DNA of 43,503 bases from Bremia lactucae (lineage: Eukaryota; Oomycota; Peronosporomycetes; Peronosporales; Peronosporaceae), in NCBI RefSeq assembly GCF_004359215.1, contig NW_027152213.1, positions 8,318 through 51,820 on the forward strand, written 5' to 3'. The notes beneath the pieces were generated by a model. It ran no database searches. It had not been told where the DNA came from and saw only the letters and a list, made by a program, of their open reading frames with translations. Position numbers and translations under genes: made by a program. Of the stretch, positions 31,734-42,561 are shown one piece after another (the stretch's first letter is position 1; each line of letters starts with the position of its first letter).

Positions 31734-32258
31734 TTAGCATAGTTCTATGCAGCTAAGCCTTTTCGTCGGATAATTAATATTGGTTTTTTTGCTTGTCATA
31801 TCACCACGATAACATCCAAGACATATCGATATTGCGATACTCACCACCGCCATCTGTCCTTGAAAATGCGGACCTTGCAATCGAAACAGTTCTCGAAGAA
31901 GAAAGAAGAGCTTAGAAACTGTGTGTAGCGAGATCGTACTTCCATGCAATAATACTCTAAAAGAATTGGTCATGTGATCAACAAAGTTGAATATGTAAAG
32001 TTTTAGTTTCAGCAGCGTTATTGGACCTTTAGAATCCATGCAGCTTACTCCACCAATTCAATCAATTGAGGGATGTGCCCAGTATCCTTCTTGGACTGTA
32101 CATTTTAACGCTTGCTTGCCTTGGGCACATGTAAGGCATTTTGGTCGAATTAGGGCGACCAGCTTAATTCCCAAGCCTGGCCTATTCTTTATCTTCGAAG
32201 CAATGTCATCAACGCGGGCTGTTTGCTTATAAAAACAAGTAAGTTCCGTCGGGGCCAA
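31734..32258 (-). pseudogene. Ty1/copia integrase fragment
   Basis: Minus strand: CLTCAQGKQALKC near 32150-32110 matches the Copia pre-integrase zinc-binding end. DSKGPITLLKLKLYIFNFVD (32036-31977) followed by HMTNSFRVLL matches the start of the Copia integrase core (D-x-KGPM, then the VNFIDH-type motif). A frameshift near 32050 joins the two. It is degenerate, with no LTR or other domain seen next to it. Confidence 0.7.
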
Positions 32259-32453
32259 CTAAGCACATGACGATGGAATGATCCATCAAGTAATCGTCGT
32301 CGTCATCTTCATCTTCACCGGCCTTTTATTCGACCTTGTCGTATATGAGATGTCCAAGATGATCGTGTAGCTGTTGTAGTCTACATTTCACTCGTCTTAT
32401 GGTGTCAGCTTAGAACTAGCAGCTTGTAGAGCGGCAAATATTCTTGCCTAGTG

Positions 32454-33008
32454 TGTAGGCGGGCACGTCTTAATGCGGCCACGCTCTACTTAGGCACACA
32501 CCCTAGCACAGCGAGGAAGCGGTTAAACCTGCTTCTCTTGCGTGCAGTGAGGCAGTTGAGGTGGGCGCGTTAGTGACCTCACCCAACACACTAAGAACTC
32601 TGGTTAAGTGTCGTCACGGGAGCGGTAATCCGTCTCCTCGTGCGCACTTACCAAGTAGGTAGTAATTTTCAGACTGATTTATATTTAAAAGAATTAAATA
32701 CAAATACCTATTTTTACCAATTTAAATGTTATCTCTATAGATATCATATAATATGTATTGCGAGCGTATCTTTATCGATACCTCGCGTAACGGATGACGC
32801 TAGCCGTCATCACGGATGACGCTGGGCGTCATCCCTCCTAATGTGAATGCACCCATGTGCATCACATCCACAAGGGTTGGTCACAAATGTGCACCACACC
32901 CGAGTGTTGGGTCTAATTACTATTATTTAGTAATTGACCATCCCCTTAAGTACACCAAGTATACTTAACGGGGACTGTGTAACATTAGGGCAACTTTAGC
33001 CCGTTACA
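32454..33008 (-). repeat. LTR-C (555 bp), minus orientation
   Basis: In reverse it starts TGTAACGGGCTAAAG and ends GCCCGCCTACA. Same length as, and nearly identical to, 34235-34789. It contains the repeated GGATGACGC...GCGTCATCC motif. Flanking 5-mers (TAGTG and AGCTG) do not match, so this is not a simple solo LTR. Confidence 0.85.
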
Positions 33009-33009
33009 A

Positions 33010-33511
33010 GCTGCCTTGTTACACACCCGTTAAGTACTCTTACACAGGGGGGCCAATTACTTCATGTGAATAAATTTGACCTGTCACTCGGGTGAGGTTA
33101 ACATAGCGACTTACCGTTGTGTATGTGATGCACATAGGTGCATTCAAAATGAAAGAGATGACGTCTAGCGTCATTCACGAGCTGAGGTATTTAGAACAAT
33201 ACGCTCGCCATGTCGAGATGCACATCTACAGAGATGGCTTCTATTGATTAAGTAAAAAGATTCTATATTTGATTCTACATCATATAAATTAGTGTTAAAC
33301 TTACTTTCTAGATAACAAGTGCGCACGAGAAGACGGGCAACTGCTTCCGTGACGACACTTTTTCTAAGGTACAAAGTTCGTTGTGAGAGGTCGCTTAGGC
33401 GCCCACCAACTACCTCACTGCACGTGAGACAAGACGGACAAACCGCTCTCTCGCTTTGTTTGGAGGTGTGTGCTTGGTAGTGCGAGGCCGCTTAAGAAGC
33501 GCCCGCCTACA
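33010..33511 (+). repeat. LTR-C, diverged, plus orientation, head to head with the previous copy
   Basis: From about 33012 (TTGTTACACACCCGTTAAG) to the terminus GCCCGCCTACA at 33501-33511 it follows LTR-C in the opposite orientation, with more substitutions and without the first 18 or so bases. Together with 32454-33008 it makes a foldback of about 1.06 kb. Confidence 0.75.
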
Positions 33512-34099
33512 TCTCCCATGCCCCTTTTACACCCAAAAACCTTATCAGCGATTTCTTGAGTATGCCCAGATGTTCGTTAATCCCTTTGTCAACAACAGAA
33601 GTTCTGATGCGTCGTCATTATTGGTGATGAAATCGTCTATCGCATCAAGAATGCCGGGCTTGCTCATCTCGTTAATTTTACTTACTGATCTGCTCTTTCG
33701 TGACCAGTGGCAGGGGATGCGCGTCGTAGCGCGCGCTGTCATGTGTGCCGTACGTTTTGGACTATAACTGTTGTAAAGCTGATGCAGAACGGAGCGATAA
33801 GAGGGCTTCAACGTGCTCGTACTATCAATGAAAGCGTATTAAACTATTTACATATATGATAACTACACTTTATTCGACAATGAATCTCGGACCTGATATC
33901 AACATCAACATTCCGCCTCAAAAACTTAGCTATTTTTTATCGCCAGTGCTATCATTATAGAATTTTCGAGCTCGATCGAGCGCGCATAAATCACCAAGGA
34001 TCCGTGGTCAGCAAACTTAATTGCCTCTTCCTCTGTCCACTTTATTATCTAAAAAGATTTATCGAGCTTCCGTAACGCAACTCATTCAGAACCCTCGAC
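33512..34099. other. No gene recognised
   Basis: An 88-codon minus frame at 33545-33811 overlaps a 103-codon plus frame, and neither has a domain I recognise. The stretch lacks hairpin tiling and retroelement motifs, so it may be host sequence. Confidence 0.4.
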
Positions 34100-34968
34100 A
34101 TGTCGCTGTCCAAACAAACTAATCTGAAGTTTTCAGCGGCCGATAGATTGCGCGAATTTGCGTTAGGAATATTTATGTATTATATGTTAGACAAGTCAGT
34201 AATTAACTTCGGATGCCATACTCCGCAGGTAAAGTGTAGGCGGGCACGTCGTAATTCGGCCACGCTCTACTTAGACACACACCCCAGCACAGCGAGGAAG
34301 CGGTTAAACCTGCTTCTCTTGCGTGCAGTGAGGTAGTTGTGGTGGGCGCGCAAGCGACCTAACCCAACACACTAAGTACTCTGGTTAAGTGTCGACACGG
34401 GAGCGGTAATCCGTCTCCTCGTGCGCACTTACCAAGTAGGAAGTAGTTTCCAGACTGATTTATATTTAATAGAATTAAATACAAATTCCTATTTTTAGCA
34501 ATAAAAATGATATCTCTATAGATATCATTTAATATGTATTGCGAGCGTATCTTTCTAGATACCTCGCGTAACGGATGACGCTAGCCGTCACCACGGATGA
34601 CGCTGGGCGTCATCCCTCCTAATGTGAATGCACCCATGTGCATCACATCCAAAAGAGTTGGTCACAAATGTGCACCACACCCGAGTGTTGGGTCTGATTA
34701 CTATTATTTAGTAATTGAATATCCCCTTAAGTACGCCAAGTGTACTTAACGGGGACTGTGTAACATTAGGGCAACTTTAGCCCGTTACATAAAGCATAAC
34801 GCGCGTATATGCCGGGTATCTTTCTCAGTGAGCAAATATATACCATGGTGCTCCCTTGTGGACAATTTAGCTGGACTCGGTGCCGTTGATCCCGTAAATT
34901 TAGTCGAACAGGCCTTCTTCAAATATACTCGGCTTCTGGAAACTTTTTCGCCCTGGCGAGCGATCTAG
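34100..34968 (+). pseudogene. Possible host reading frame split by a solo LTR
   Basis: Codons 1-45 lie at 34100-34234 and 58 codons including the stop lie at 34795-34968. Ignoring the LTR-C and one copy of the TAAAG duplication, the two parts join in phase to a 102-residue open frame starting MSLSKQTNLKFSAADRLREF and ending LVEQAFFKYTRLLETFSPW plus three residues. I do not recognise the protein. It may be one exon, since the insertion point CAG|GTAAAG also looks like a splice donor. That it stays open across the join supports a recent insertion. Confidence 0.5.
34235..34789 (-). repeat. Solo LTR-C with TAAAG target-site duplication
   Basis: Termini (plus reading) TGTAGGCGGGC at 34235 and GCCCGTTACA ending at 34789. 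It is flanked by TAAAG at 34230-34234 and TAAAG at 34790-34794, a perfect 5-bp target duplication. A lone LTR with an intact duplication indicates insertion followed by LTR-LTR recombination. Confidence 0.93.
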
Positions 34969-35504
34969 CTCGCGTAGAAGCTAGCATAGTCTTACTGATG
35001 AAATCTGCTATTTTATGACTTCACTTCTCATGTTAAGCTCTACACCATACAGTAAAACGTTATAAGTTTAAAAATTACTCCAGTGGCAACGTCAGAGCCT
35101 GAGAAGGGCTTATTTGAGAATAAACTAACATAATTTTGTGAAGAAAGCGTGAGACCGGACCTGCAAAACCAAAAGCGGTATATTGATTGAGTTAGATTAT
35201 ACCCACCTAATAATTCAGTGCTTCCTTCGTTTCTGTACCGGTAAATTTCACTGGAATGCATGTAATGCCGTCTATGACTCAGAAAGCTTTACTAAGTAAA
35301 ATCAAGGATACTATCTAGAGCCCTTTAAAAACTGCGCTGGTATATCCACTGATTTTCGAATGGATCTTTATCAGAGCATGTAACAAAAAATAGCGTTTCG
35401 TGCTGTGAGGGTTTTTACCTTGAGTAGATTGATTTCGGTGAGCCTTAACATTATTTCATTACAATTTGTCACATCACAGGACGCGAATTTTGGAATCGGC
35501 ATGA
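34969..35504. other. No gene recognised
   Basis: A 73-codon minus frame (35261-35040) has no recognised motif. Sequence is AT-rich, without tiling, up to the point near 35505 where integrase sequence of E6 starts. Confidence 0.4.
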
Positions 35505-36180
35505 ACTCGCTTCAACTCTTAAAAGAGAGGACGTATCCGCGAAGTATCTATTGAAGATTACATTCTGCCCGCTCCGTCTGGACCATCTGTTTCAGTATGA
35601 TCAGAAGTTGACAATTTTAACTTGTCCCAAGTGATTTATACACTGTTTGCCAGACTTCTGCCGTTAAGCCAGGGTCTCGATCTGAGACCAGTACACGGGG
35701 TAACCCATGAAGTCGAAATATCGTGTCAACACAGACACGATCACAGCTTTTGGCTGTGCTCGACTCCGGTACGGCAGCAAGATGTACCATCTATACCATT
35801 GTTTTTTTGGGTGTCTTTCGGGAATCCGAAGACGAAGTCCATAGATACGGACTGCAAATACTCTGCCGGAACAGGCAGAGGTTGAAACGGAGCACGGTAT
35901 GAAGCACTGGGCTTCACCCGTTGACAAACTTCGCAACCACGTATGTACTTGCGAACGAAATCATACTGGCGTGGCCAGTAGAAGTTTCGACTTATCGTGA
36001 GGTTAGTTTTCTTATGTCCACGATGACCACTTATTGGTACATCGTGGCATTCATACATGATGCGTAAACGCAAATCATTATGGGTGGGGATTACGACGCG
36101 AGGTGCGTCGCCAGCAATGGCTGGCAATACAGTAATGGCTGGCAATACAGTAATACATTGCGTGTTGTGGATCGATCTGT
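35505..36180 (-). pseudogene. E6 integrase, N-terminal half
   Basis: The zinc module is complete: MYECHDVPISGHRGHKKTNL (36058-36000) with FYWPRQYDFVRKYIRGCEVC next. QSVSMDFVFGF at about 35860-35830 opens the core. The rest is frameshifted, ending near 35510 just past the region matching TETDGQ. An 18-bp direct repeat (ATGGCTGGCAATACAGTA) lies at 36117-36152. Confidence 0.8.
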
Positions 36181-36299
36181 CGAAAATCTATACAATTTCG
36201 ACAATCATTTCAAGGATTGTTAGGAAGGCTTTCTAAGGTAATCCATCAACCCTTTATGAGCCTTATCTTCTTAATAAGCGCTTCTAACGTCGTCGAGTA

Positions 36300-37515
36300 A
36301 TGTTGACGACGGAACACTTATTGTTGCACCAGTAGCCTTATGCTCACTGTTGATTGGCGCAGCCGGCTAAAATCGGTACGGCGCGAAAATGCATCAGCGA
36401 CGAAATTAAGTCGTCTTGGCTTATACTCCATGTAGAAGTTATACACCGCAAAGAAAGACAACCATCTCGCCATTCTTTGCGAGAGGTGTGAACTGTTTAT
36501 GACCGTGCGTAAAGACGCATGGTCCGTATATACAATAAAAGGTCTATCTTCTTGTCATGCACTTGATAGTTGCGCTCAAATGGTTGAAGCTGACGCGATT
36601 GATAATAGACGACGCGCTCTGCGCTGTCTGTCTCATATTGCACTAACGACTGCAAAATCGCTGGGGGGACAGACCACATGAAAAAGGTCGGTCTTCGTCA
36701 GCAATCGCAAGGATTGGCGATTGCATCAAGCTTTGCTTGATACTCTCCGAGGAACGCTGACAATCAGCGTTCCATGACCACTTTACAATTTTCTTCAACA
36801 AAAAAGAAAGATGTACTGTCATTTCGGCATAATTGCGTGAGTACTTGTGCAGGTACGCCACTAAACCGAGAAATTTTATAAGCTCATTTACATCAGCTGG
36901 CACAGGCCAATCGGTGATTGCCTTGATCTCTTCTGGATCCGAGCGTGCACAGTGTTTACCCGTGATCCCCCAAGAAGTGGTATTTCGCTTGCAGCGAATA
37001 TACACTTCTTGTGATTTGCATACAACTTGTGCTTACGCATAAGTGTAAGAACCTTTCGGACGTGGGAACGATGTTCATCAACATCCGACTTCCCGATCAT
37101 GGCTCTGCTATGAACGAACACGTCATCAAAATAGCTCGGTGCAATCTTGCATCGATCTCAACAAATTGGTTACACATCTGTTAAATGTCGCAGGGGCATT
37201 AGTAAGTCCCTGTGGTATGACTAGCCACTCCCATAGCATACTGCTTCGGGTCCTTACTGCTGTGAACGGATATCTTGTTCACGCATAAGGATCTGATAAA
37301 AACCATCCTTCAGATGAATTGACGAAAAGAAAGTACTTTTGACATACCATCAATGATAAAGTCTTTTCGTGGTATCGGCGTTTGAGCCGGTACAGTTGCA
37401 GCGTTCAATTTATTGAATGCATGCACAATCTGCCATCCTCCTATTGCTTTATGCACACAGAAAGTCGGAGAGCTATGTGAAGAAGTAGATTCCCTCACAT
37501 GGCCCGCTTCCAAGC
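36300..37515 (-). pseudogene. E6 reverse transcriptase and RNase H
   Basis: RT: SPTFCVHKAIGGWQIVHAFN (37470-37410), a gap of frameshifts over motifs A and B, MFVHSRAMIGKSDVDEH (37121-37070), IKAITDWPVPADVNELIKFL (36940-36880) and the thumb. RNase H: QYETDSAERVVYYQSRQLQP (36650-36590) then YQVHDKK. Hairpins shared with E2 persist here, for example GAACGCTGA caa TCAGCGTTC. Confidence 0.8.
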
Positions 37516-38114
37516 GATCGGCAAAGAACTTGTCGATTGCTAATACTTGTTCACGAGGCAGTGGCTACTGCTTCATGATGCAGTATTTCGAACCTGGTAT
37601 CAGATCGATTTCGTGTCGAGTACCTTTGTCGTTAGGCAACACGCATGGTATCGAACCCGGGAACACATCCACGATTTCTATCAAACTATACAAAGGAGTT
37701 GTTTAAACGACTTCCAACATTGAGACGTAAACGTTAAATTCAAGTCGTATCATTCAGGACATGGGTGAGCCGTTTGTTTCCAGTAAATACTATTGCCGAC
37801 CGAATATCGGCCATGTACGCGTCATCCCTGAAAAATACGCCGATCTGTTTGACTTTGCCGCTACGCAGATTTAGCACGAACCCTTTTGGCTCTAGCGTTG
37901 GCAGGTATGTTATCTCCAAAGTTAATCTGGAGGAGCTATCAGATCAAGTGCATAAGCGCATACACTGGATCCATCGTTTAACAAGACGTTAAACGTCTCG
38001 CTTTCTTCTGGAAAATTGTTTTCAACAGGTTCTGCGGACTTATTCCATCAGATTTCTGCGGACTTATTCCCTCAGGTTCTTGAATACTTGTTCCGTCTAG
38101 TGAGCGCGGTACAG

Positions 38115-38450
38115 TTCTTACGACGATGACAGTGCGATTTGCACCTGTCGACCTAGAGGGTTAACAATACAATGATGAGTTCATCATACTGGATATGGAT
38201 GACGTTATTGATGTCATCTTGGGAATGCTATTGCTCAGACAATTCCAGCATGCATAAACATGCAGCATCTATCCTCTACAATTCCAATTTCTTGTTCATC
38301 AGATGGCCATCTGATGAACGTCTTGATGCGTCCACAATCGTATAGATATACTTTAAGTGGGCGATGGACACACTTGTGGCTTTGTCGTTAGTACGACTGC
38401 GCAAGAACTTAGTTTGACTACCCATCACACTATGGAGTTAGATAAGCTTA
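38115..38450 (+). pseudogene. E6 protease fragment, inverted
   Basis: The plus frame reads TMTVRFAPVDLEG, one stop, then YNDEFIILDMDDVIDVILGM (38170-38230), and farther on CGFVVSTTAQELSLTTHHTM. These align with E2 protease and linker, which are minus like the rest of E6. Sequence on both sides (linker at 38000-38100, gag from 38452) is minus strand. The active site itself is absent. The palindrome with half-site GTTCATCAGATGG recurs here at about 38297-38322, unchanged from E2. Confidence 0.78.
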
Positions 38451-38451
38451 A

Positions 38452-38990
38452 AGGTCACGCTTGCCCTGTTTTAAATTCAGGGCTCCGCGCGAGCCCTAAA
38501 TTCGGCACGTGTCTGCTCAAACGGTTACCTGAGCCGGGTCTTTTCTTGAAGCTTAAGCCCTAAGGCCCAAGATTTGCACTCCAGCCAAGCTGGACATTTT
38601 TCGTCGCATTGTCATAAATGTGGCAAGTTTCTCTGGCGTGTCTGAATCGACGAATCATCTTAGCAAGGAGTCGCCTCGACTGCCTTAACTTGGAGATTTC
38701 AATCTTTATGCTTTGGGGTCAACACGAATGCGTCGGCCCGACAGCAGCATGCAAATGCTGCTGTTTTAATAGTTTTAACTGTGAGCACCCTGTTCTCCCA
38801 ATTAGAGCCTTTCTGGTAAGGCTAGGGTACCTTTTATCTGTCCACGTTGAGCTCACGTTTTATGAACTCGGCGATAAGACGTGTGTTGTTCGTCTTTTGT
38901 AAAGCGAACAACATTGGGCCTACGGCTGGACCGCCCACGGCCAAACTCATACTTTGGACAGCTTTCTAATTAAGGTCACTCAAGTGAGTA
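38452..38990 (-). pseudogene. E6 gag remnants
   Basis: Degenerate minus-strand gag: fragments equivalent to AEFRARSE..LK.GK near 38500-38450, the Cys/Leu-rich AKSWALGLKL region near 38590-38550, and the SKLRQSRRLL region (38700-38660) can be aligned to E2 by eye. Many stops. No knuckle, primer-binding site or LTR is seen on the right. Confidence 0.55.
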
Positions 38991-39129
38991 AATCTCTCAC
39001 GCGTAGCGTGGAAGCCTTTATAATAGGAATAGCTCGCATGAGCAGTTGATAATAGCCATCGACAACGCCGAGCGCACTGTGCATAGTCAATCCCACCATA
39101 TTGTTTTGAAAACATCAAATGTTTGTGAA

Positions 39130-39590
39130 TAAGTTAAGCTAGGCTTGAGAGGCTGGTGGCGTATCTGATATGTTGGTTATTCGACCTGATACTGAGTTGA
39201 ACTTATCATCTCTTCTAATGGATGCCATTCTTGTGGACATAAAAGCGGCACGGCACTTCGTGCGCTCTAATTAAGGAGTTCGAAGACGTAGTATGTCATA
39301 ATCCTTCGTCTATTTTAGCATGTGATATAGGTGTGCTTATGAAACTAACCTGGAACTTGAATAAAAAATAATGCGCAACACGACATTGGCTGTTAATAAA
39401 AGATTAGTGCAACGTCCTTGACGATTGCTTTCGAGCACGCATGTGTGAGAGTAAATCTCCCCATTCAACACCGACAAGCTAAACGGTAAGTGACGCATTG
39501 CGCATGCTTATTACCGCATTGTTCATACTTATAATAGGCTAGTTGCTGCCACTATCGGCACAATCACCAATTCCCAGAAAGAGTCTGACT
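39130..39590 (+). pseudogene. Lineage F2b reverse transcriptase lead-in, plus strand
   Basis: It reads SDMLVIRPDTELN (39160-39215), then KEFEDVVCHNPSSI with interruptions, ESKSPHSTPTS (39450-39480), and ends at SPIPRKSLTL near 39590. These align codon for codon with F2 at 22215-22670. It is on the strand opposite to the protease and gag of the same copy. Confidence 0.75.
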
Positions 39591-39599
39591 CTAAAGAGC

Positions 39600-40330
39600 A
39601 TGCAACGTGGGTACGGCCTCAAGGCTTAAATTACGCTTAACATTACCAGTCACATCATATATAGCTGTTCGCTAGTATCACTCTGTGACGTTAGAGACAA
39701 TTCGCGTCTTGCAGTAACATATGCTGTCTCAGTCTAGAGACCACATACCTCATGGAGGCCAGCACATCCGTGTTCTCAAATTTAATAGGTTCTTCAAAAT
39801 TTCTTTGCTATAAACAAGAGCTGATGTCCAATCCGACATCCAATTGAATGTTTGTTGCTCAGGCTCAGCATCCATAAACGTTTATGCGTAACTCCGAGTG
39901 CATTTAACCGATCTAGCCTGAATGGCTTCGCTCATTGCCAACAGTATCATAACCTCAGCAAATCGCTGACTCCTTTTAAGAGAAGGGCGTCGAGCATAAT
40001 TGCACGAAACTCCTAGGTCAATTAAAATTGACCATGGCTTATCAAAGCCCTTCATATTCGCCTTTGCACTAACAAGCCGGGCTTGCATTCACGCTCCGTA
40101 CCATTACGCACATAGCTCACTGGGACTAGCCCTTTTATTCCAGATTGCACAATGCTCATCTTCTTTAAGCTTATCGCCATCTTGTATTACATCGTTGATA
40201 AAGATGATATTGGCACGGAGCGGAATAACGCCGACTCTCAGTTGGTGTGGGGCGCCATACTAGTTATTCCCCTGTAGAGCACCCCGCTACCTACTGGGAC
40301 CCGGCGTTTCGCCGCTTCGAGCTACTTTTA
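39600..40330 (-). pseudogene. Lineage F2b protease
   Basis: Minus strand: GFDKPWSILIDLGVSCNYAR near 40050-39990 is the F2 active site with the catalytic triplet D-S-G changed to D-L-G. The distal end reads DVTGNVKRNLSLEAVPTLHA near 39655-39600, equivalent to F2 VTGNIEGEVSLAAIPSLHG. The 40-residue repeats of F2 are not visible here. It is colinear with gag on its right. Confidence 0.8.
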
Positions 40331-40334
40331 TGAA

Positions 40335-41385
40335 AGGCGTGAAGATTGATCGTCCGAGCCTTGCGCCGGTCGCGTAATGGGCATGCCAAGCGCAAAAGTC
40401 TCGTACTTCTGCTCATAAAACATCTACGGATGTTTTTCTGCTGTACTGCAGCTTCAAGCTCTGCTTCTCCTTCTTAAGCGACCTTAGCGAGGCTAAAGTT
40501 CATTGGTTACGGTCTATTAAACAATACAGAGAGCTAGTATAGACCCCTGTTTGTCATAGAGATCGGCCTTAAAGTTTATCTTAGCGTTCAACGTAAAATC
40601 AACAGCCGTCTCATAATTAGCGGGGTGGACTCGGAAAAATTTCGTTTTCGCCGCGCCCGTAATAAGATTTTCTATAAAAACAGTTACTAGAACCACATCT
40701 GGTAATTGGTGAGGCTGCATAGCAGCAATTGAAGTTCGTAACTCTTAAACATAGCCCACAAGGTCTTATGTTTCCGCCAAGGGAGATAAGAAGTGTGAAT
40801 GCACATAATAGGCCTGATTAGTAGGACAAAAAATCGGGACAATTGCTGCTTCAGCGTGTCCTACCTTGAAGTAGCAATGTGTACAAGTGTGATGCCTGTA
40901 TGAAGCTATTCTTTGGATCTACGACCGAGTTTAGAGATGGCCAAACCAACTCGCTGTTGCTTTGTTCGATCATAGCCGAGTTTATGGCCATTTCAACCTC
41001 TCTGACTCAAAGAAGGAGTTTTCACCCTCTTTGCCCTCGTATGTCTGAACATTCAAGACAAGAGGGCGAGCCTTGAGCTCCTGGCAGGTACAGGGATGTG
41101 CCGAGTTGGCACAAATTCCGCTAAGTCGTCATGGACCTGTCCAATTTGAGTGGAATTAAAGTGCACAAAGCGTCTAGCTTACCACTAAGCAACTCCGGAT
41201 CTGATATAAGACATTTTCTTTTGATCATCCCCAACCAAGGCTCTGAGTTTTCAAGCTCTAAGCGATGAACCTCGGAGGCATCGTGATCTTTCTATGAGCA
41301 ATGAAATGTACCCTCCCCCCCCGGTCGGATTCCATCCTCACAGAGAATAAGATTAATAAAGGCTAAGGCGTAGATTGACGACGAG
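40335..41385 (-). pseudogene. Lineage F2b gag
   Basis: Minus strand: VVLVTVFIENLITGAAKTKF (40690-40630) and YETAVDFTLNAKINFKADL (40620-40565) match F2 gag. The knuckle region near 40420-40380 reads CFMSRSTRLLRLACPLRDRR, with one Cys and the His lost. The N-terminal part up to the primer-binding site at 41386-41393 has no long frame. Confidence 0.75.
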
Positions 41386-41535
41386 TGCTACCAGGTGTAG
41401 CGGAGCTACTTCGCTCTGTAACTCAGAGGAAAACTTATCGACTCAATGAGTCACTTAAGTATATAGAACTAATTAGTTCAACACTCAAATGAGTGCTTTA
41501 AGCTTGTAGAGCTGATTGAGTTCTTGTTCAGACCT
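41386..41535 (-). repeat. Primer-binding site and partial LTR (LTR-D) of F2b
   Basis: In plus reading TGCTACCA (41386-41393) and GG precede TGTAGCGGAGC, giving the same TGGTAGCA site on the minus strand and an LTR ending GCTCCGCTACA. The LTR can be followed only to about 41535. It differs from LTR-A, B and C. Confidence 0.6.
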
Positions 41536-41845
41536 AACCCTCGTTGTTGCAATTTTTGGTAAGACACTTCTCAACAAGCGCCTCCTCAAACTGCTGCACC
41601 GACTGTGCTACCATGAAGTGGTTAATTAAATATTGATACATGTCGTACATTGCTAAGACTTTTTGGTATCAAAAGACAGTGGCCACTCCCTGATACAATG
41701 GTTTTTTCCAGATTCGTATCTCTTCCTCTTGGGACCTCAACTGCTGCTGAAAGAACCTACCAAAATTCGGTTGCCGTACTGGACATACTCCGGCGAAACA
41801 AGGCCTTAGCGCTTGTTTTGTCATCTGTGATTTCTAGTGAGGTAA
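41536..41845. other. Unassigned; weak resemblance to a hAT transposase end
   Basis: A 71-codon plus frame (41650-41865) contains LPLGTSTAAERTYQN, faintly like the 'SAASER' dimerisation motif of hAT transposases. No other hAT motif or terminal repeats are visible, so I treat it as unassigned. Confidence 0.25.
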
Positions 41846-42223
41846 TGTTGGTGGGCACGTCGTAATGCGGCCACGCTCTACTTAGACACACACCCTAGCA
41901 CAGCGAGGAAGCGGTTTAACCTGCTTCTCTTGCGTACAGTGAGGTAGTTGTGGTGGGCGCGTTAGCGACCTCACCAAACCCACTAAGTACTGTGATTAAG
42001 AGTCGTCACGGGAGCGGTAATCCGGCTCCTCGTGCGCACTTATCAAGTAGGAAGTAGTTTTCAGACTGATGTATATTTAATCGTATTAATTTAATACCTA
42101 TTTTTACCAATTAAAATGTCATCTCTATAGATAACACTTAATATGTATTGCGAGCGTATCTTTCTAGATACCTTCCGTAACGGATGACGCTAGGCGTCAT
42201 CCTTCCTAATGTGAATGCACCCA
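41846..42223 (-). repeat. LTR-C, truncated by a junction with E8
   Basis: It begins TGTTGGTGGGCACGTC (terminus of LTR-C, two changes) and follows the 34235 copy to GAATGCACCCA, where chromodomain sequence of E8 takes over. About 170 bp of the LTR-C outer part are missing. Confidence 0.85.
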
Positions 42224-42561
42224 GGTAACCTTTCCATTGGACGAGGATCTTATACCCTTGCCTCACGGAGCGGTGGGCAAGCAACCTTCCAACAAGGAAG
42301 CGTTGATTCACACCCGCATCCATCAGTGCAGGTGGCGCCCGATAGGAGTGGCGATCTCGCCCACCTACTCGCGGCTGGCTTACCTTCGTCCGTTCAGTCG
42401 CACGCGCTAAGCGCTGCTGAACGACGTATTGCGGATCTCAAGGGTCAAGTCTCACGACTAACCTCAGATCTCGTTGATGTCCGAGCGAAATTTTGTCAGG
42501 GTTATGAACGCCTGAAGACTCGCTTGGACCTCTTTGAAAGGATAATGCTGTGGGATCCGCG
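42224..42561 (-). pseudogene. E8 chromodomain half and linker
   Basis: Minus strand: NQRFLVGRLLAHRSV (42310-42265), then YKILVQWKGYL ending at the LTR-C junction near 42224. The linker between this and the integrase has lost frame. On the plus strand the same DNA is open as a heptad-rich sequence (see findings). Confidence 0.8.

Larger units (their letters stand above)
35505..38990 (-). mobile_element. Gypsy element E6, truncated, with its protease inverted
   Basis: Minus strand: integrase (35505-36180, cut within the core), RNase H and RT (36300-37515), protease-RT linker (to about 38100), then a plus-strand protease piece (38115-38450), then minus-strand gag remnants (38452-38990). No LTR is seen at either end. 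The linker portion 37500-37850 is nearly identical to E4 19960-20290, so the two are close relatives. Confidence 0.8.

Noticed and set aside
33545..33811. 88-codon minus-strand frame as a gene
   Set aside because: No recognised domain, and an overlapping frame of similar length lies on the other strand.
41650..41865. hAT transposase remnant
   Set aside because: Only one faint motif (TSTAAERTY) was found, with no terminal repeats or other domain; too weak to call.
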